This document shows positions 1 through 9,142 of a DNA stretch of 64,000 nucleotides, piece after piece (positions within the stretch are counted from its first letter, which is position 1; each line of letters opens with the position of its first letter). The notes under the pieces were generated by a model. The model ran no database searches, had not been told where the DNA came from, and worked only from the letters and a program-made list of their open reading frames with translations. The translations under genes were made by a program, and so were the position numbers. Source of the DNA: Pseudomonadota bacterium (lineage in GTDB: Bacteria; Desulfobacterota; Binatia; Binatales; Binataceae); NCBI GenBank assembly GCA_021324885.1, contig JAJPIF010000022.1, positions 124,001 to 188,000 of the forward strand. The letters are read 5' to 3'.

Positions 1-2355
1 CACGCCCCCGCGCAATATCTGCCGCACCTTGAGGAAGCGCTTGGCCGCGCCGAAATTCCGGCCTACTTTTGCGCCGGTACGCGGCGGCCGGAACCGGGCG
101 GGCGCGCGCTGCTGGCGCTGCTCGCGTGCGCGGCGGAAAGTCTCTCCGCACGCCGCTTCAGCGAATACCTGTCGCTCGCGCAGGTCCCGGATTGGGCAGC
201 TCCGCAAGGCACTCCGGCGTTCGTCGCGCCCGACCCGGAACTCACACCCGCCGCTCTCGGATCGGAGTTGGAGGTTCCCGCGGCCGCCGATGAATCCACG
301 TCCTTCATCAATGATCCCACGCCGGTGGTGGAAGGCACGCTGCGGGCGCCGTGGCGATGGGAAGAATTGATCGTCGAAGCCTCGGTGATTGGCAGCCGCG
401 ACCGATGGCGCCGGCGGCTGGACGGCCTGCGCGAGGAACTATTGCGTAAGCGCGCCGAAATACACAAGGAGGATCCCTCCTCGGCGCGGCTGGACCGTCA
501 ACTCCTCGACCTCGATCACTTGCGCGAGGTGGCCTTGAAAATCATCGACGCGCTCGCGGCCTTGCCCGGCAAGGCCGTATGGGGAGAATGGCTGGCGCAT
601 CTGCGCGCTCTGACGGCCTTGGCGATCCGCGATTCGGCCCCGGTGCTCGCGGTGCTGGCGGAGCTGGAGCCGATGGCGCCGGTGGGGCCGATTGAGCTGG
701 AAGAAGTGCGCAACGTCCTAAGCCGCCGGCTCGGAACCTTGACCGAGCGCCCGCCGCGCCGGCGCTACGGCGCGGTGTTCGTCGGTCCGGCGTCGGCGGC
801 GCGCGGTCTTTGCTTCGACGTGGTGCTGGTGCCGGCGCTCTCGGAGCGGTTGTTCCCGCGCAAGGTGATCCAGGACCCGATTCTGAACGATGAGGCGCGC
901 AAACGGCTGTCGGACCACCTGGAGGTAGAAGCTGATCGCGTCATGGCCGAACGGCTGGCGCTGAGAATTGCCGCCGGCGCCGCGCGTCGCCAGCTCTATC
1001 TCTCCTATCCGCGCCTCGACCTCGAACAGGGCCGTCCACGCGTGCCGTCGTTCTACGCGCTTGAAGTGCTGCGCGCGGCGGAGGGGTATTTGCCCGGATT
1101 TGATGAACTGGCGCAGCGCGCGGCGGCGGTCGACTTGCGTCTGGGATGGCCGGCGCCGCCCGACGAACAGCAGGCAATTGATAATGCCGAATTCGATCTG
1201 GCACTGTTGCAAGGGTTGGCCGATACGAATCCCGCGGCTACAACCGGCGCCGCCCATTACCTGCTGAGCGCCAATGTCCATCTGGCGCGCGCGTTGCGGG
1301 CGCGGGCCCGGCGCTGGCTGCGCCGCTGGACCCCGGCGGACGGGCTGGTCGATCCGAATGCGGCGGCGCGCGCCGCGATGGAGCATCATCGGTTGGACCG
1401 CCGGTCGTTTTCCGCAACCGCGCTCCAGCATTATGCGAAATGTCCCTATCGCTTTTTTCTCTACGCCATCCATCGCCTGGAACCGCGCGAGGAGCCCGAG
1501 GCGATCGAGATGCTTGATCCGCTGACACGCGGCTCACTTTTCCACGAGGTGCAATTCGACCTGCTTAGCCAATTGCGTGAACGCGCGATGCTGCCGGTCA
1601 GTGCGGACAATCTGGGCGCGGCGCAGGACCTGGTCGATGGCCGCCTGGACGAGCGCGCCAGGTATTACTATGAAAAGCTGGCCCCCGCGATCAAAAAAGT
1701 GTGGGAAGATGGGATCGCGAGCGTCCGCGCCGATCTGCGCGAGTGGCTGCGCCGGATGGCCGAGGATAGCGGCGGATGGTGTCCGGAGCGCTTCGAGTTG
1801 TCCTTCGGTCTGGCCGATCGCGAGCAGGCCGACCCGGCCAGCAGCGCGGATCCGGTCAACCTGGAATGCGGTATCTGTCTGCGTGGATCGATCGATTTGG
1901 TCGAGCGCAATTCAGCCCACGCCGTGCGTGTGACCGATCACAAGACTGGCAAGGTCCGCGCCGACAAGGGGGTCGTGGTCGGTGGCGGCGCCATCCTCCA
2001 ACCCGTGCTGTACGCGCTGGCGGCTGAAAAGCTGCTGGGACAGGAAGTGGCGGCCGGCCGGCTTTATTACTGCACTTCGGCGGGCGGCTACGAAGATCGG
2101 GTCGTCGAACTCAACCGCAAAATCGAAAACGCCGGCCCACAATTGGCCAACTGTGCCCCGCGTGACGTCGCGCACCAGGTGGCTGCAATCATCGGCGGCG
2201 CCCTCGCGGATTGCTTCCTGCCGGCCGCGCCCGCCAAAGATGAGTGTGCAAGGTGCGATTACCTTATGGTTTGCGGACCGCACGAGGAGTTGCGGCTTAA
2301 ACGCAAGCCCATTGCCCGGCTTTTGAACCTCAGCCGTTTGCGCGAGCTGCCATGA
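1..2355 (+). CDS. AddB-like PD-(D/E)XK exonuclease subunit, 5' end cut by window
   Basis: The frame is open from the first base, so the start lies upstream; 784 residues are visible. This is the partner subunit of a helicase-nuclease that resects double-strand breaks for recombination. Counting from base 1, the C-terminal half has CPYRFF near residue 481, LFHEVQ near 514, DHKTGK near 646 and a terminal CxxCx5C (CARCDYLMVC, near 750). This is the AddB-type layout of an Fe-S-stabilised nuclease domain, with one Cys before and three after the catalytic core. The middle part (LSERLFPRK) resembles the inactive helicase-like region of AddB. The stop overlaps the ATG of the downstream helicase by 4 nt (ATGA), indicating translational coupling. 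The family is clear; exact orthology to AddB or RexB is less so. Confidence 0.85.
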   Translation, partial: HAPAQYLPHLEEALGRAEIPAYFCAGTRRPEPGGRALLALLACAAESLSARRFSEYLSLAQVPDWAAPQGTPAFVAPDPELTPAALGSELEVPAAADESTSFINDPTPVVEGTLRAPWRWEELIVEASVIGSRDRWRRRLDGLREELLRKRAEIHKEDPSSARLDRQLLDLDHLREVALKIIDALAALPGKAVWGEWLAHLRALTALAIRDSAPVLAVLAELEPMAPVGPIELEEVRNVLSRRLGTLTERPPRRRYGAVFVGPASAARGLCFDVVLVPALSERLFPRKVIQDPILNDEARKRLSDHLEVEADRVMAERLALRIAAGAARRQLYLSYPRLDLEQGRPRVPSFYALEVLRAAEGYLPGFDELAQRAAAVDLRLGWPAPPDEQQAIDNAEFDLALLQGLADTNPAATTGAAHYLLSANVHLARALRARARRWLRRWTPADGLVDPNAAARAAMEHHRLDRRSFSATALQHYAKCPYRFFLYAIHRLEPREEPEAIEMLDPLTRGSLFHEVQFDLLSQLRERAMLPVSADNLGAAQDLVDGRLDERARYYYEKLAPAIKKVWEDGIASVRADLREWLRRMAEDSGGWCPERFELSFGLADREQADPASSADPVNLECGICLRGSIDLVERNSAHAVRVTDHKTGKVRADKGVVVGGGAILQPVLYALAAEKLLGQEVAAGRLYYCTSAGGYEDRVVELNRKIENAGPQLANCAPRDVAHQVAAIIGGALADCFLPAAPAKDECARCDYLMVCGPHEELRLKRKPIARLLNLSRLRELP

Positions 2356-5300
2356 TCCAGGCTGGTGAAATTGCCGGACCGGGATCGCCGCCGATCGCAC
2401 TGCCCGATCGCCGCGCCCGCGATCGCGTCCTGAACGATCTGGACACCACGCTGGTGATCGAAGCCGCCGCCGGAACCGGCAAAACGACCGCGCTGGTCAG
2501 CCGGATCGTATCGGTGATCGCTTCGGGGCGCGCCTCATTGGATCAAATCGTGGCGGTAACCTTCACCGAAAAGGCCGCGGGCGAACTCAAGCTGCGCCTG
2601 CGCGAGGAGATCGAGCGCAAGCGTACCGATCCACAGCAGGCGCAGGAACGGCGCACCCGTCTGGAGAGCTCGCTGCGCCAACTGGAGCAGGCGCGGATCG
2701 GGACGATCCATTCTTTTTGCGCCGATCTTCTGAGCGAGCGGCCGGTGGAAGCGGGAATCGATCCGCGCTTTACCGTCGCGCCGCGCGACGCCGCCGAAGC
2801 TCTGCTCAGGCGCGCCTTCGACAGCTGGTTCGAACAGGAGCTGGCTGATCCCCATCCAGGCGTGCGCCGTATCCTGCGCCGTCGCAGCTTCGAGGATGAG
2901 CGGGGGCCGCGGCGCAGCGGCGGCGGGCCGCGCCGGCTGCTGTTCGGCGCGGCCATGACCCTGGTTGAATGGCGCGATTTCGACGCCGTCTGGCGCCATC
3001 GCGAGTTCGACCGCGAAACTGAAATCGATGGCTTGCTCGCCGATCTCAGAGCGTTGGGAGATCTTGAAGCCTGCGGCCTGCGCGAGGACTGGCTGACCCG
3101 CGCGATGGGTGAGTTCAAGCGTTTCATCTACGAGATGGATCGGCTGGAAGCGGTGCGCGGTGGACGGGACTACGACGCGCTGGAGACCGAACTGATCGCG
3201 CTTTTGCGGCCCCGCCGCAACATCTGGAGCTGGAAGGGTCACGGCGCGGTTTACGGCCAGCGTCAGGATGGCGGGAAGATCGGGCGCGACGAGGTGCTCG
3301 ATCTGCGCGACCGCGTCCATCAGCGGCTTGAAGCTTTCCGCGAAGGCGCGCAGGCGCAGCTTGCTCCGCTGCTGCGCGACGAATTATGGCCTGTCGTTGC
3401 CGCTTATCAAGAACTGAAGCAGCGCGCCGGTGTGCTCGATTTCATGGATCTGCTGCTGATGACACGCGACCTGGTGCGCGATAACCCCGTGGTTCGCGCC
3501 GACTTGCAGCAGCGCTTCACGCACATCTTCATCGACGAGTTCCAGGATACCGATCCGCTCCAAGCCGAGATTTTGCTGCTGCTCAGCGCCGACAATCCGG
3601 CCCAAAACGACTGGCGTGAGGTCCGGCCGGTTCCCGGCAAGCTGTTTATCGTCGGCGATCCCAAGCAGTCGATCTATCGTTTCCGCCGCGCCGACGTGGC
3701 GCTGTACCAGGCGGTCAAACGTCAGTTGCTCCAAAGCGGCGCCGAGCTTGAATACCTGACCGCCAGTTTCCGGCCCAATTTCGAACTCGCGCAACTGGTC
3801 AACGCCGCCTTCACCCCGCTGATGACCGAATCGACAACCCAGGCCGCCTACGCGCCGCTCAATGCCCTGCGCGCACCCGTCCCCGGCCAGCCGGCGATCG
3901 TGGCGCTGCCGGTGCCGCAGCCGTGGAGCGAATACGGCAGAATCGCAAACTTCCGGATCGAGGAATCGCTGCCAAAAGCGGTCGCGGGATTTATCGCCTG
4001 GTTGGTCAACGAAAGCGGATGGAAGATCACGCAGCGCAACGCCGACGCGCCGCCTGAGCCGATTGCCGCCCGCCATATCTGTATCCTGTTCCGGCGCTTC
4101 GAAACCTGGGGCGATGACATATCACGCGGCTATATGCGGGCACTGGAAGCCTGCAATGTCCCTCATGTGCTGCTCGGAGGCCGTTCATTTCACAATCGCG
4201 AAGAGGTGATGACCCTGCGCAACGCTGTGATGGCGATCGAACGGCCCGACGACGAACTGGCAGTGTTCGCGACTCTGCACGGGCCGATGTTCGCGTTCTC
4301 CGACGGGGCGCTGCTTGCCTTCCGCGACCGCTTCAAGTCGCTCCATCCGTTCAAACCGCTGGACCAGCCGCTTGACGGTGAACTGGCGGAGGTGGCGCAA
4401 GCGCTGGAAATTTTGCGCAAGTTGCATCGCGGACGCAACCGCCGTCCGATCGCGGAGACGATTCAGCAGCTTCTGTCGAGCACCCGCGCGCACGCCGGAT
4501 TTGCGGTCTGGCCCACCGGCGAGCAGGCCTTGACCAATATCATGCGGGTGCTGGACAAGGCGCGCCGTTTCGAGGTGCGCGGCGGCATCTCATTTCGCGG
4601 CTTCGTGGAAATGCTCGAAGCCGAGGCAGAAAACGGGGAGGGTGCCGAAGCGAAGGTGGTCGAGGAAGGAACCGATGGCGTGCGCATGATGACGGTTCAT
4701 TCAGCCAAGGGATTGGAATTCCCGGTCGTAATCCTCGCCGATCTGACCTGCAAGGAAACCGGCACGGCGCAGCGTTTTGTCGATCCGGCGCGCCGGCTGT
4801 GCGCGTCCAATCTGTGCGGATGCATGCCTGACGAACTGTTGGCCCATCGCGCACAAGAGGAGCGGCGCGACCGCGAAGAGGCTTTGCGCCTGCTCTACGT
4901 GGCAGCCACTCGCGCGCGCGACCTGCTGATCGTGCCGGTGGTCGGCGACCGCACCGCGGCCCAGGAAGAGCAGGCGCAGGGATGGCTGAGCAAGCTGGCA
5001 CCGGTGCTTTATCCGCCGCCGGACAAAGTGCGTACTCCCTTGTCGCGCAATCCGCCCGGATGTCCCCGCTTCGGCGACGAAAGCGTCGCCCCGCGCCCGC
5101 CCCAGGCACCCTCGGGGATCAAGTCCGTAATTCCCGGGACCCATCGACCCGCCGTCGGCGCGCATCAGGTGGTCTGGTGGGATCCAAATCAGCTCCAAAT
5201 CGAGGTCGAACAGACGGTCGGTTTGCGTCAGATAAAACTGCTCGAGGCGGACGAAACCGGCGCTGCTTCCGCCGCCGGACAGCGGGCATATGATGAATGG

Positions 5301-5915
5301 GTCGCCCGGCGCAAGGAGGTCAGGGCCAACGCCGCCACTGCGATGATCCCGATTGTCACGGCGACCGAACTGGCTGCGCAAATCGCCCGCGATGAGCGAT
5401 CAGCGCAAGGTGAAAACGCAACGGAGCCGGACAATATCCACGTCGTGACCGTCCCGCATCGTGCGGACCGCCCTCATGGCGCCAGGTTCGGCACCTTGGT
5501 GCACAGCGCGCTGCTGCAAGTCGCGCTGGATGCATCCGCGGACGAAATCCGGGATGCGGTCGCGCTCCAGAGCCGGATTCTGGGCGCCACCGACGATGAA
5601 ATGGCGGCCGCGCGCGAAGCCGTCTCGGCCGCCCTCGCTTCGGACATCATGAAAGCGGCCCATCGCGCTGTGCGCTGCCTGCGCGAATGCCCGGTGCTGG
5701 TCAAAATGCCCGATGGGAGGCTGGTCGAAGGCATCGCGGACCTGGCCTTCGAAGAGAGCCTCGGCGCCGAACGCCGTTGGACCGTCGTGGACTTCAAGAC
5801 TGATGCCGAAATCAGCGGCCATCTTGCAACGTATCGCGCCCAATTGGAGATTTATATGAAAGCAATTGCACAAAGCACCGGCGTCCGGGCGCGCGGCGTG
5901 TTGTTGTGGGTGTAA
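2352..5915 (+). CDS. AddA-like UvrD-family helicase-nuclease
   Basis: A superfamily 1 helicase with a C-terminal nuclease, 1187 residues, the ATP-driven subunit of a double-strand-break resection complex. Walker A (AAAGTGKTT) is at residues 38-46 and motif Ia (FTEKAAGEL) near 70. Walker B/Q (FIDEFQDTD) is near 393, GDPKQSIYRFRR near 435, the VHSAKGLEF motif near 780 and the ATRARD motif VI near 850. The last 150 residues carry GTLVHSALL, GIADLAF near 1128 and VVDFKTD near 1145, the signature of a PD-(D/E)XK nuclease of the RecB/AddA type. It starts on the ATGA shared with the upstream AddB-like gene. Size and architecture match AddA (about 1200 aa). No RecC- or RecD-like gene is seen next to it. 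Confidence 0.9.
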   Translation: MIQAGEIAGPGSPPIALPDRRARDRVLNDLDTTLVIEAAAGTGKTTALVSRIVSVIASGRASLDQIVAVTFTEKAAGELKLRLREEIERKRTDPQQAQERRTRLESSLRQLEQARIGTIHSFCADLLSERPVEAGIDPRFTVAPRDAAEALLRRAFDSWFEQELADPHPGVRRILRRRSFEDERGPRRSGGGPRRLLFGAAMTLVEWRDFDAVWRHREFDRETEIDGLLADLRALGDLEACGLREDWLTRAMGEFKRFIYEMDRLEAVRGGRDYDALETELIALLRPRRNIWSWKGHGAVYGQRQDGGKIGRDEVLDLRDRVHQRLEAFREGAQAQLAPLLRDELWPVVAAYQELKQRAGVLDFMDLLLMTRDLVRDNPVVRADLQQRFTHIFIDEFQDTDPLQAEILLLLSADNPAQNDWREVRPVPGKLFIVGDPKQSIYRFRRADVALYQAVKRQLLQSGAELEYLTASFRPNFELAQLVNAAFTPLMTESTTQAAYAPLNALRAPVPGQPAIVALPVPQPWSEYGRIANFRIEESLPKAVAGFIAWLVNESGWKITQRNADAPPEPIAARHICILFRRFETWGDDISRGYMRALEACNVPHVLLGGRSFHNREEVMTLRNAVMAIERPDDELAVFATLHGPMFAFSDGALLAFRDRFKSLHPFKPLDQPLDGELAEVAQALEILRKLHRGRNRRPIAETIQQLLSSTRAHAGFAVWPTGEQALTNIMRVLDKARRFEVRGGISFRGFVEMLEAEAENGEGAEAKVVEEGTDGVRMMTVHSAKGLEFPVVILADLTCKETGTAQRFVDPARRLCASNLCGCMPDELLAHRAQEERRDREEALRLLYVAATRARDLLIVPVVGDRTAAQEEQAQGWLSKLAPVLYPPPDKVRTPLSRNPPGCPRFGDESVAPRPPQAPSGIKSVIPGTHRPAVGAHQVVWWDPNQLQIEVEQTVGLRQIKLLEADETGAASAAGQRAYDEWVARRKEVRANAATAMIPIVTATELAAQIARDERSAQGENATEPDNIHVVTVPHRADRPHGARFGTLVHSALLQVALDASADEIRDAVALQSRILGATDDEMAAAREAVSAALASDIMKAAHRAVRCLRECPVLVKMPDGRLVEGIADLAFEESLGAERRWTVVDFKTDAEISGHLATYRAQLEIYMKAIAQSTGVRARGVLLWV

Positions 5916-6006
5916 GCGATTGGAGCGCAGGCGTCGTCTTAATGGTAGGCGCCGGTTGTTTGCCGGAGGCGGGCGGTGTGGTGGTTGAGAAGGGTGGCTC
6001 TTTCAA

Positions 6007-6903
6007 ATGAACGAAACTTTACTGGTTGTCGGCTATGGCTCGCTGCTCAGCGGTCATGGTCTGCTGACGGTGCGGCGCAACGGCAAAAGCCGCCTCCTCG
6101 CGCTCGACGCGTTTCCGATTGCAATCCGCAACGCGCGCCGCGGATTGGCCAAACCGACCCAGCACGGCCGTTACCTGGCGATGGATTTGGAGCCGGTTGA
6201 TGGACATGCTCCGATCCTGGCGCGTGCCGGCCGCGAACCTGGTTCGGGCGAAATCGGCGCGTTGGGCCTGGTTTTCGAGCGCAAATGGGCGCCGCGGCTG
6301 GCGGCGCGCGAGGAATACGACCCCGGCAAGTTCCTGGAATTGATTGCGCTGGCCGACCGCGCCGGGATGGAGCTGGGCCAATTCCTGCTTGGGATCGCTG
6401 CCGCGGCTGACTTTGACCTGCTCGCCTATCGGACCGCCTTGGCGAAGCTGATTGGCTATACCTCGCCAGGCTATATTTTCCATCCGCTGCCGCTGGACGA
6501 CGGCCGTATCGCGATCGTCGCGATTGGCTCAGGTTTCAACGGCAGCGGCGATCCCGCCGTTCGCTCACGGCGCGCAATGAGCGGAATCGATCGCTTGATG
6601 ACGCTGGAGGAGGCGCTCAAATTCGATCGCCTCGAAATCGATCCGGCGGGTCAGCTCGGCTATTTTCTGGAATGTATCCTCGGCGGCGCGCATGGCATAT
6701 TTGTCGGCGATTTGATCTCCGGACTTAACGGGTCGAAGGATTTGCTGGCGCCTTTACTGGCCCAGGTATTGGCCGACGAGCGGGGCCATTTTCTCGCCGC
6801 TACGGCGCTGACCGCGGCGCGGTACCGCGAGACCTTTGGCACAATTTCCACCGGCGGCCTCCTATCGCTGATTGAAATGGCCGGGTCGCGTTGCGCAGAG
6901 TAA
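6007..6903 (+). CDS. Hypothetical protein with gamma-glutamylcyclotransferase-like N-terminus
   Basis: A 298-residue protein that starts LLVVGYGSLLS, matching the YGSL nucleotide/substrate-loop motif of the GGCT/ChaC fold, followed by basic residues and IRNARRG. The rest (roughly residues 90-298) is not recognised. It is rich in Ala and Leu, has no membrane segment and includes a helical tail. A GGCT-type role in glutathione or gamma-glutamyl amine turnover is possible, but the protein is longer than typical GGCT proteins and I cannot point to the catalytic Glu with certainty. The 3' end overlaps or abuts the next gene, which suggests cotranscription. The gene is real by its continuous frame and codon use; the function is open. 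Confidence 0.6.
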   Translation: MNETLLVVGYGSLLSGHGLLTVRRNGKSRLLALDAFPIAIRNARRGLAKPTQHGRYLAMDLEPVDGHAPILARAGREPGSGEIGALGLVFERKWAPRLAAREEYDPGKFLELIALADRAGMELGQFLLGIAAAADFDLLAYRTALAKLIGYTSPGYIFHPLPLDDGRIAIVAIGSGFNGSGDPAVRSRRAMSGIDRLMTLEEALKFDRLEIDPAGQLGYFLECILGGAHGIFVGDLISGLNGSKDLLAPLLAQVLADERGHFLAATALTAARYRETFGTISTGGLLSLIEMAGSRCAE

Positions 6904-7400
6904 AGGGCGTGAGTTCCCGACGATTCGCAATTCATGTCGCCAAGGAGAATCTCAAGTTCTCCGCCGCTCATTTCATTGCCTACCCGGGCTTCCGGGAGCC
7001 GCTTCACGGGCACAACTACCAGGTCGGTATCCGGGTGCAGGGCGATCTTTCCAGCTCAGGCTACGTGCTGGATTTCGGGCTGGTGAAAAAGCTGACCAAG
7101 CAAATCGTGGACCGGCTGGACGAAAGGACGCTGATTCCTGAGCGCAGCGATTGTTTGCGGATCGAGCAGATCGGCACGCAGGTGCGGGTCAGGTATGAGG
7201 GGGACGAATTTGTTCTGCCGCGCAACGATGTGTGTTTGCTCCCCATCATGCATAGTTCGGCGGAGGAATTGGCGCGGTTCTTATGGGAGGAACTGCACGA
7301 CGCTCTGGCGGCAAACCAGGCGCTGGCGGGGATCAGTTCAATGGAAGTGTCAGTGGCCGAGGGCCCCGGGCAGGCCGCCATTTACGAGGCGCCGGTGTAA
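6891..7400 (+). CDS. 6-pyruvoyl-tetrahydropterin synthase-like protein (QueD/PTPS-III-like) with altered catalytic residues
   Basis: A PTPS/QueD-fold protein of up to 169 residues. The Zn-binding histidines are present: AAHF (H27) and LHGHNY (H39, H41), numbered from the first possible start. The catalytic Cys expected just before LHGH is replaced: the sequence is FREPLHGHNY, with Glu at 36. This resembles the Glu-for-Cys change described for PTPS-III enzymes that bypass dihydroneopterin aldolase in folate synthesis. The second catalytic pair, usually Asp-His in LDHxxL, reads LDERTLIP, so the His is also Glu. The C-terminal VAEGPGQAA matches the pterin-anchoring Glu region. The start is uncertain: TTG 6891 overlaps the preceding gene, and GTG 6909 follows its stop by 5 nt. 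folC lies 1.7 kb downstream. The substrate cannot be assigned from sequence alone. Confidence 0.78.
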   Translation: MRRVKGVSSRRFAIHVAKENLKFSAAHFIAYPGFREPLHGHNYQVGIRVQGDLSSSGYVLDFGLVKKLTKQIVDRLDERTLIPERSDCLRIEQIGTQVRVRYEGDEFVLPRNDVCLLPIMHSSAEELARFLWEELHDALAANQALAGISSMEVSVAEGPGQAAIYEAPV

Positions 7401-7573
7401 AAAGCCCACAATTCTGTCGCTCGTTATTGCTATCTGGTATCGTTTTTAGTTGGCTATTTTCGCCAATACACCAAAAAAGGCGAAACTGTAGGATTGGACT
7501 GGTCTTGTTTGGCGCACGCTAACTATGAGAGGATGAGCGAAATTTCTGGGTTTTGAAGGGGGCTCGCCTTTAA

Positions 7574-8623
7574 GTGGCTTCCGGGCTAAGGGGTGCGACG
7601 GGCAAATTTCATTCGCCCGTCGCACGGGCATTGATCGGCGAACATCCACACACTGTGCGTTTGCGAGCGCTGATCGAACGGGTGGCCCAATCCGATGCCA
7701 CCGTTCTGATCAGCGGCGAAAGCGGCACCGGCAAGGAGGTGGTGGCGCGCGCGATCCATGCCTCTTCGCCGCGTGCCGAGCACAATTTCGTCCCGGTCAA
7801 CTGTGCGGCAATTCCGCATGAGATGCTGGAATCGGAAATGTTCGGCCATGAGCGGGGTGCCTTCACCGGAGCGATTGCGCCTCGTCAGGGGCTGTTCGCG
7901 TTGGCGAATCGGGGCACCATCTTCCTGGACGAGATCAGCGAGATGCCGCTGGCGCTGCAAGCCAAGCTGCTGCGGGTGCTGGAAGATCGCAGCGTGCGTC
8001 CATTGGGTGCGGACCGCTCCAGTCAGGTCGATATTCGGGTAATTGCTGCGACCAACAAGGACCTGGCCCGCGCGGTGCGCAAGGGAACCTTCCGCGAGGA
8101 TCTCTTTTACCGCCTACAGGTGGTGCCGATCATCATTCCGCCGCTGCGCGAGCGCCGCTCAGACATCCCGCTGCTGATTGACTATTTTTTACAGCAGATG
8201 AGCGCCCGCCTGCCCGAACGCCATTGGACCATGAGCAAGGAGGCGATGGTGCGGCTGTGGTCCTACGACTGGCCGGGCAATGTGCGCGAACTCGAAAACA
8301 TGGTTGAGCGGCTGGCGATTCTGTCCGAAGGGCCGCAGATCGAAGCCTCGTTGCTGCCTGAAAATCTGCTCGGGGGATCGCGCAACACCGAAGCGCGTCT
8401 GGTGCCGGCGCCGGGCGAGGGCGAGATCAACCTGACCGCGATGGTGCGCGAGTTCGAGGGACGTCTGATCAACGAGGCGCTGCGCCGCACGCATGGCAAC
8501 AAGCAGGCGGCGGCACGTTTGCTGGGACTGAAGCGGACGACGTTTTCCGCCAAGCTACGCCGCTGTGGAGTGCTGGATTGCGAGCCCGGAGAGGACGGTC
8601 GCGATCCGCAGGGAGAGCGCTGA
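7574..8623 (+). CDS. Sigma-54-dependent transcriptional activator without a receiver domain
   Basis: An enhancer-binding protein, 349 residues. The AAA+ domain begins almost at the N-terminus, with Walker A (GESGTGKE) near residue 50, the sigma-54-contacting GAFTGA loop near 95, Walker B (TIFLDEI) near 117 and an R-finger region (FREDLFYRL). A Fis-type helix-turn-helix (GNKQAAARLLGLKRTTF) is near 305-320. No N-terminal receiver, GAF or PAS domain is present; only about 20 residues precede the AAA+ core. It starts at GTG 7574. The stop (TGA) overlaps the ATG of the downstream stand-alone receiver by one base (TGATG), so the two are probably made together and may act as a split NtrC-type regulator. 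Target promoters are unknown. Confidence 0.88.
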   Translation: MASGLRGATGKFHSPVARALIGEHPHTVRLRALIERVAQSDATVLISGESGTGKEVVARAIHASSPRAEHNFVPVNCAAIPHEMLESEMFGHERGAFTGAIAPRQGLFALANRGTIFLDEISEMPLALQAKLLRVLEDRSVRPLGADRSSQVDIRVIAATNKDLARAVRKGTFREDLFYRLQVVPIIIPPLRERRSDIPLLIDYFLQQMSARLPERHWTMSKEAMVRLWSYDWPGNVRELENMVERLAILSEGPQIEASLLPENLLGGSRNTEARLVPAPGEGEINLTAMVREFEGRLINEALRRTHGNKQAAARLLGLKRTTFSAKLRRCGVLDCEPGEDGRDPQGER

Positions 8624-9063
8624 TGAGCCGCAGGAGCAATCCCCCACGAATCCTGGTGGTGGACGATGATCCCGACACCGCGGATATCCTCAGCCGCCAT
8701 CTGCAGCGTGAAGGTTTCGTCGCGATCGAGGCATTTTGCGGGGCGGATTGCCTGCAAATCGCGCGCGAAAGTGAAGTGGACGTGATTCTGCTGGATCTGA
8801 TGATGCCGGGGATGGACGGTTTCGAGGTCTGCCGGGAACTCAAGGGCGATCCCAAGACGGTGGAAATTCCGATCATCCTGATTACCGCCCGCGATGATAT
8901 CGAGGCGCGCGCCGAAGGAATCCGCCTGGGCGCCAGCGAATTTCTCACCAAGCCGTTTTCGCGCCGTCAACTGGTCGCGCGGATCAATTCGCAACTCAAT
9001 ATCGTGGAGGCTGCCCGCACCACCAAAGCCGTGCTTAGCCGCCTGGGCCGCGAACAAAGCTAG
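8623..9063 (+). CDS. Single-domain response regulator (REC only)
   Basis: A 146-residue CheY-like receiver. The acidic pocket is VVDDDP (residues 12-17), the phosphoacceptor is D58 in VILLDLMMPGMDG, the conserved Thr is T88 (ILITAR) and the conserved Lys is K110 (LTKPF). After the receiver there is only a short helical tail (to about residue 146) with no DNA-binding domain. The start ATG is embedded in the stop of the sigma-54 activator (TGATG), behind a GGGAGAG ribosome site, so translation is coupled. It may control the upstream activator in trans. No histidine kinase lies beside it; the nearest in the window is at 53.5-54.4 kb and is not obviously linked. Confidence 0.9.
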   Translation: MSRRSNPPRILVVDDDPDTADILSRHLQREGFVAIEAFCGADCLQIARESEVDVILLDLMMPGMDGFEVCRELKGDPKTVEIPIILITARDDIEARAEGIRLGASEFLTKPFSRRQLVARINSQLNIVEAARTTKAVLSRLGREQS

Positions 9064-9105
9064 ACGGCGGCGTGTAACAAACCGCCTCCAGGTCCGTCCT
9101 CCGCT

Positions 9106-9133
9106 TTGAACCGATTTTTTACCCAGGTAAAAT
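9106..9133 (+). promoter_or_regulatory. Sigma-70-like promoter of folC
   Basis: TTGAAC at 9106-9111, 16-bp spacer, TAAAAT at 9128-9133. The folC ATG is at 9143, only 9 nt beyond the -10 box, and no purine-rich ribosome site lies between. The predicted transcript therefore starts at or within a few bases of the start codon. Confidence 0.5.
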
Positions 9134-9142
9134 AGCGGCCCG

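Noticed and set aside
69-293. Short plus-strand frames at the window start
   Set aside because: They are out of frame with the AddB-like frame, which is open from base 1 and continues into clear AddB motifs.
941-1537. Several minus-strand frames inside the AddB-like gene
   Set aside because: Arg/Pro-rich antisense shadows with no motif, fully covered by a better-supported gene.
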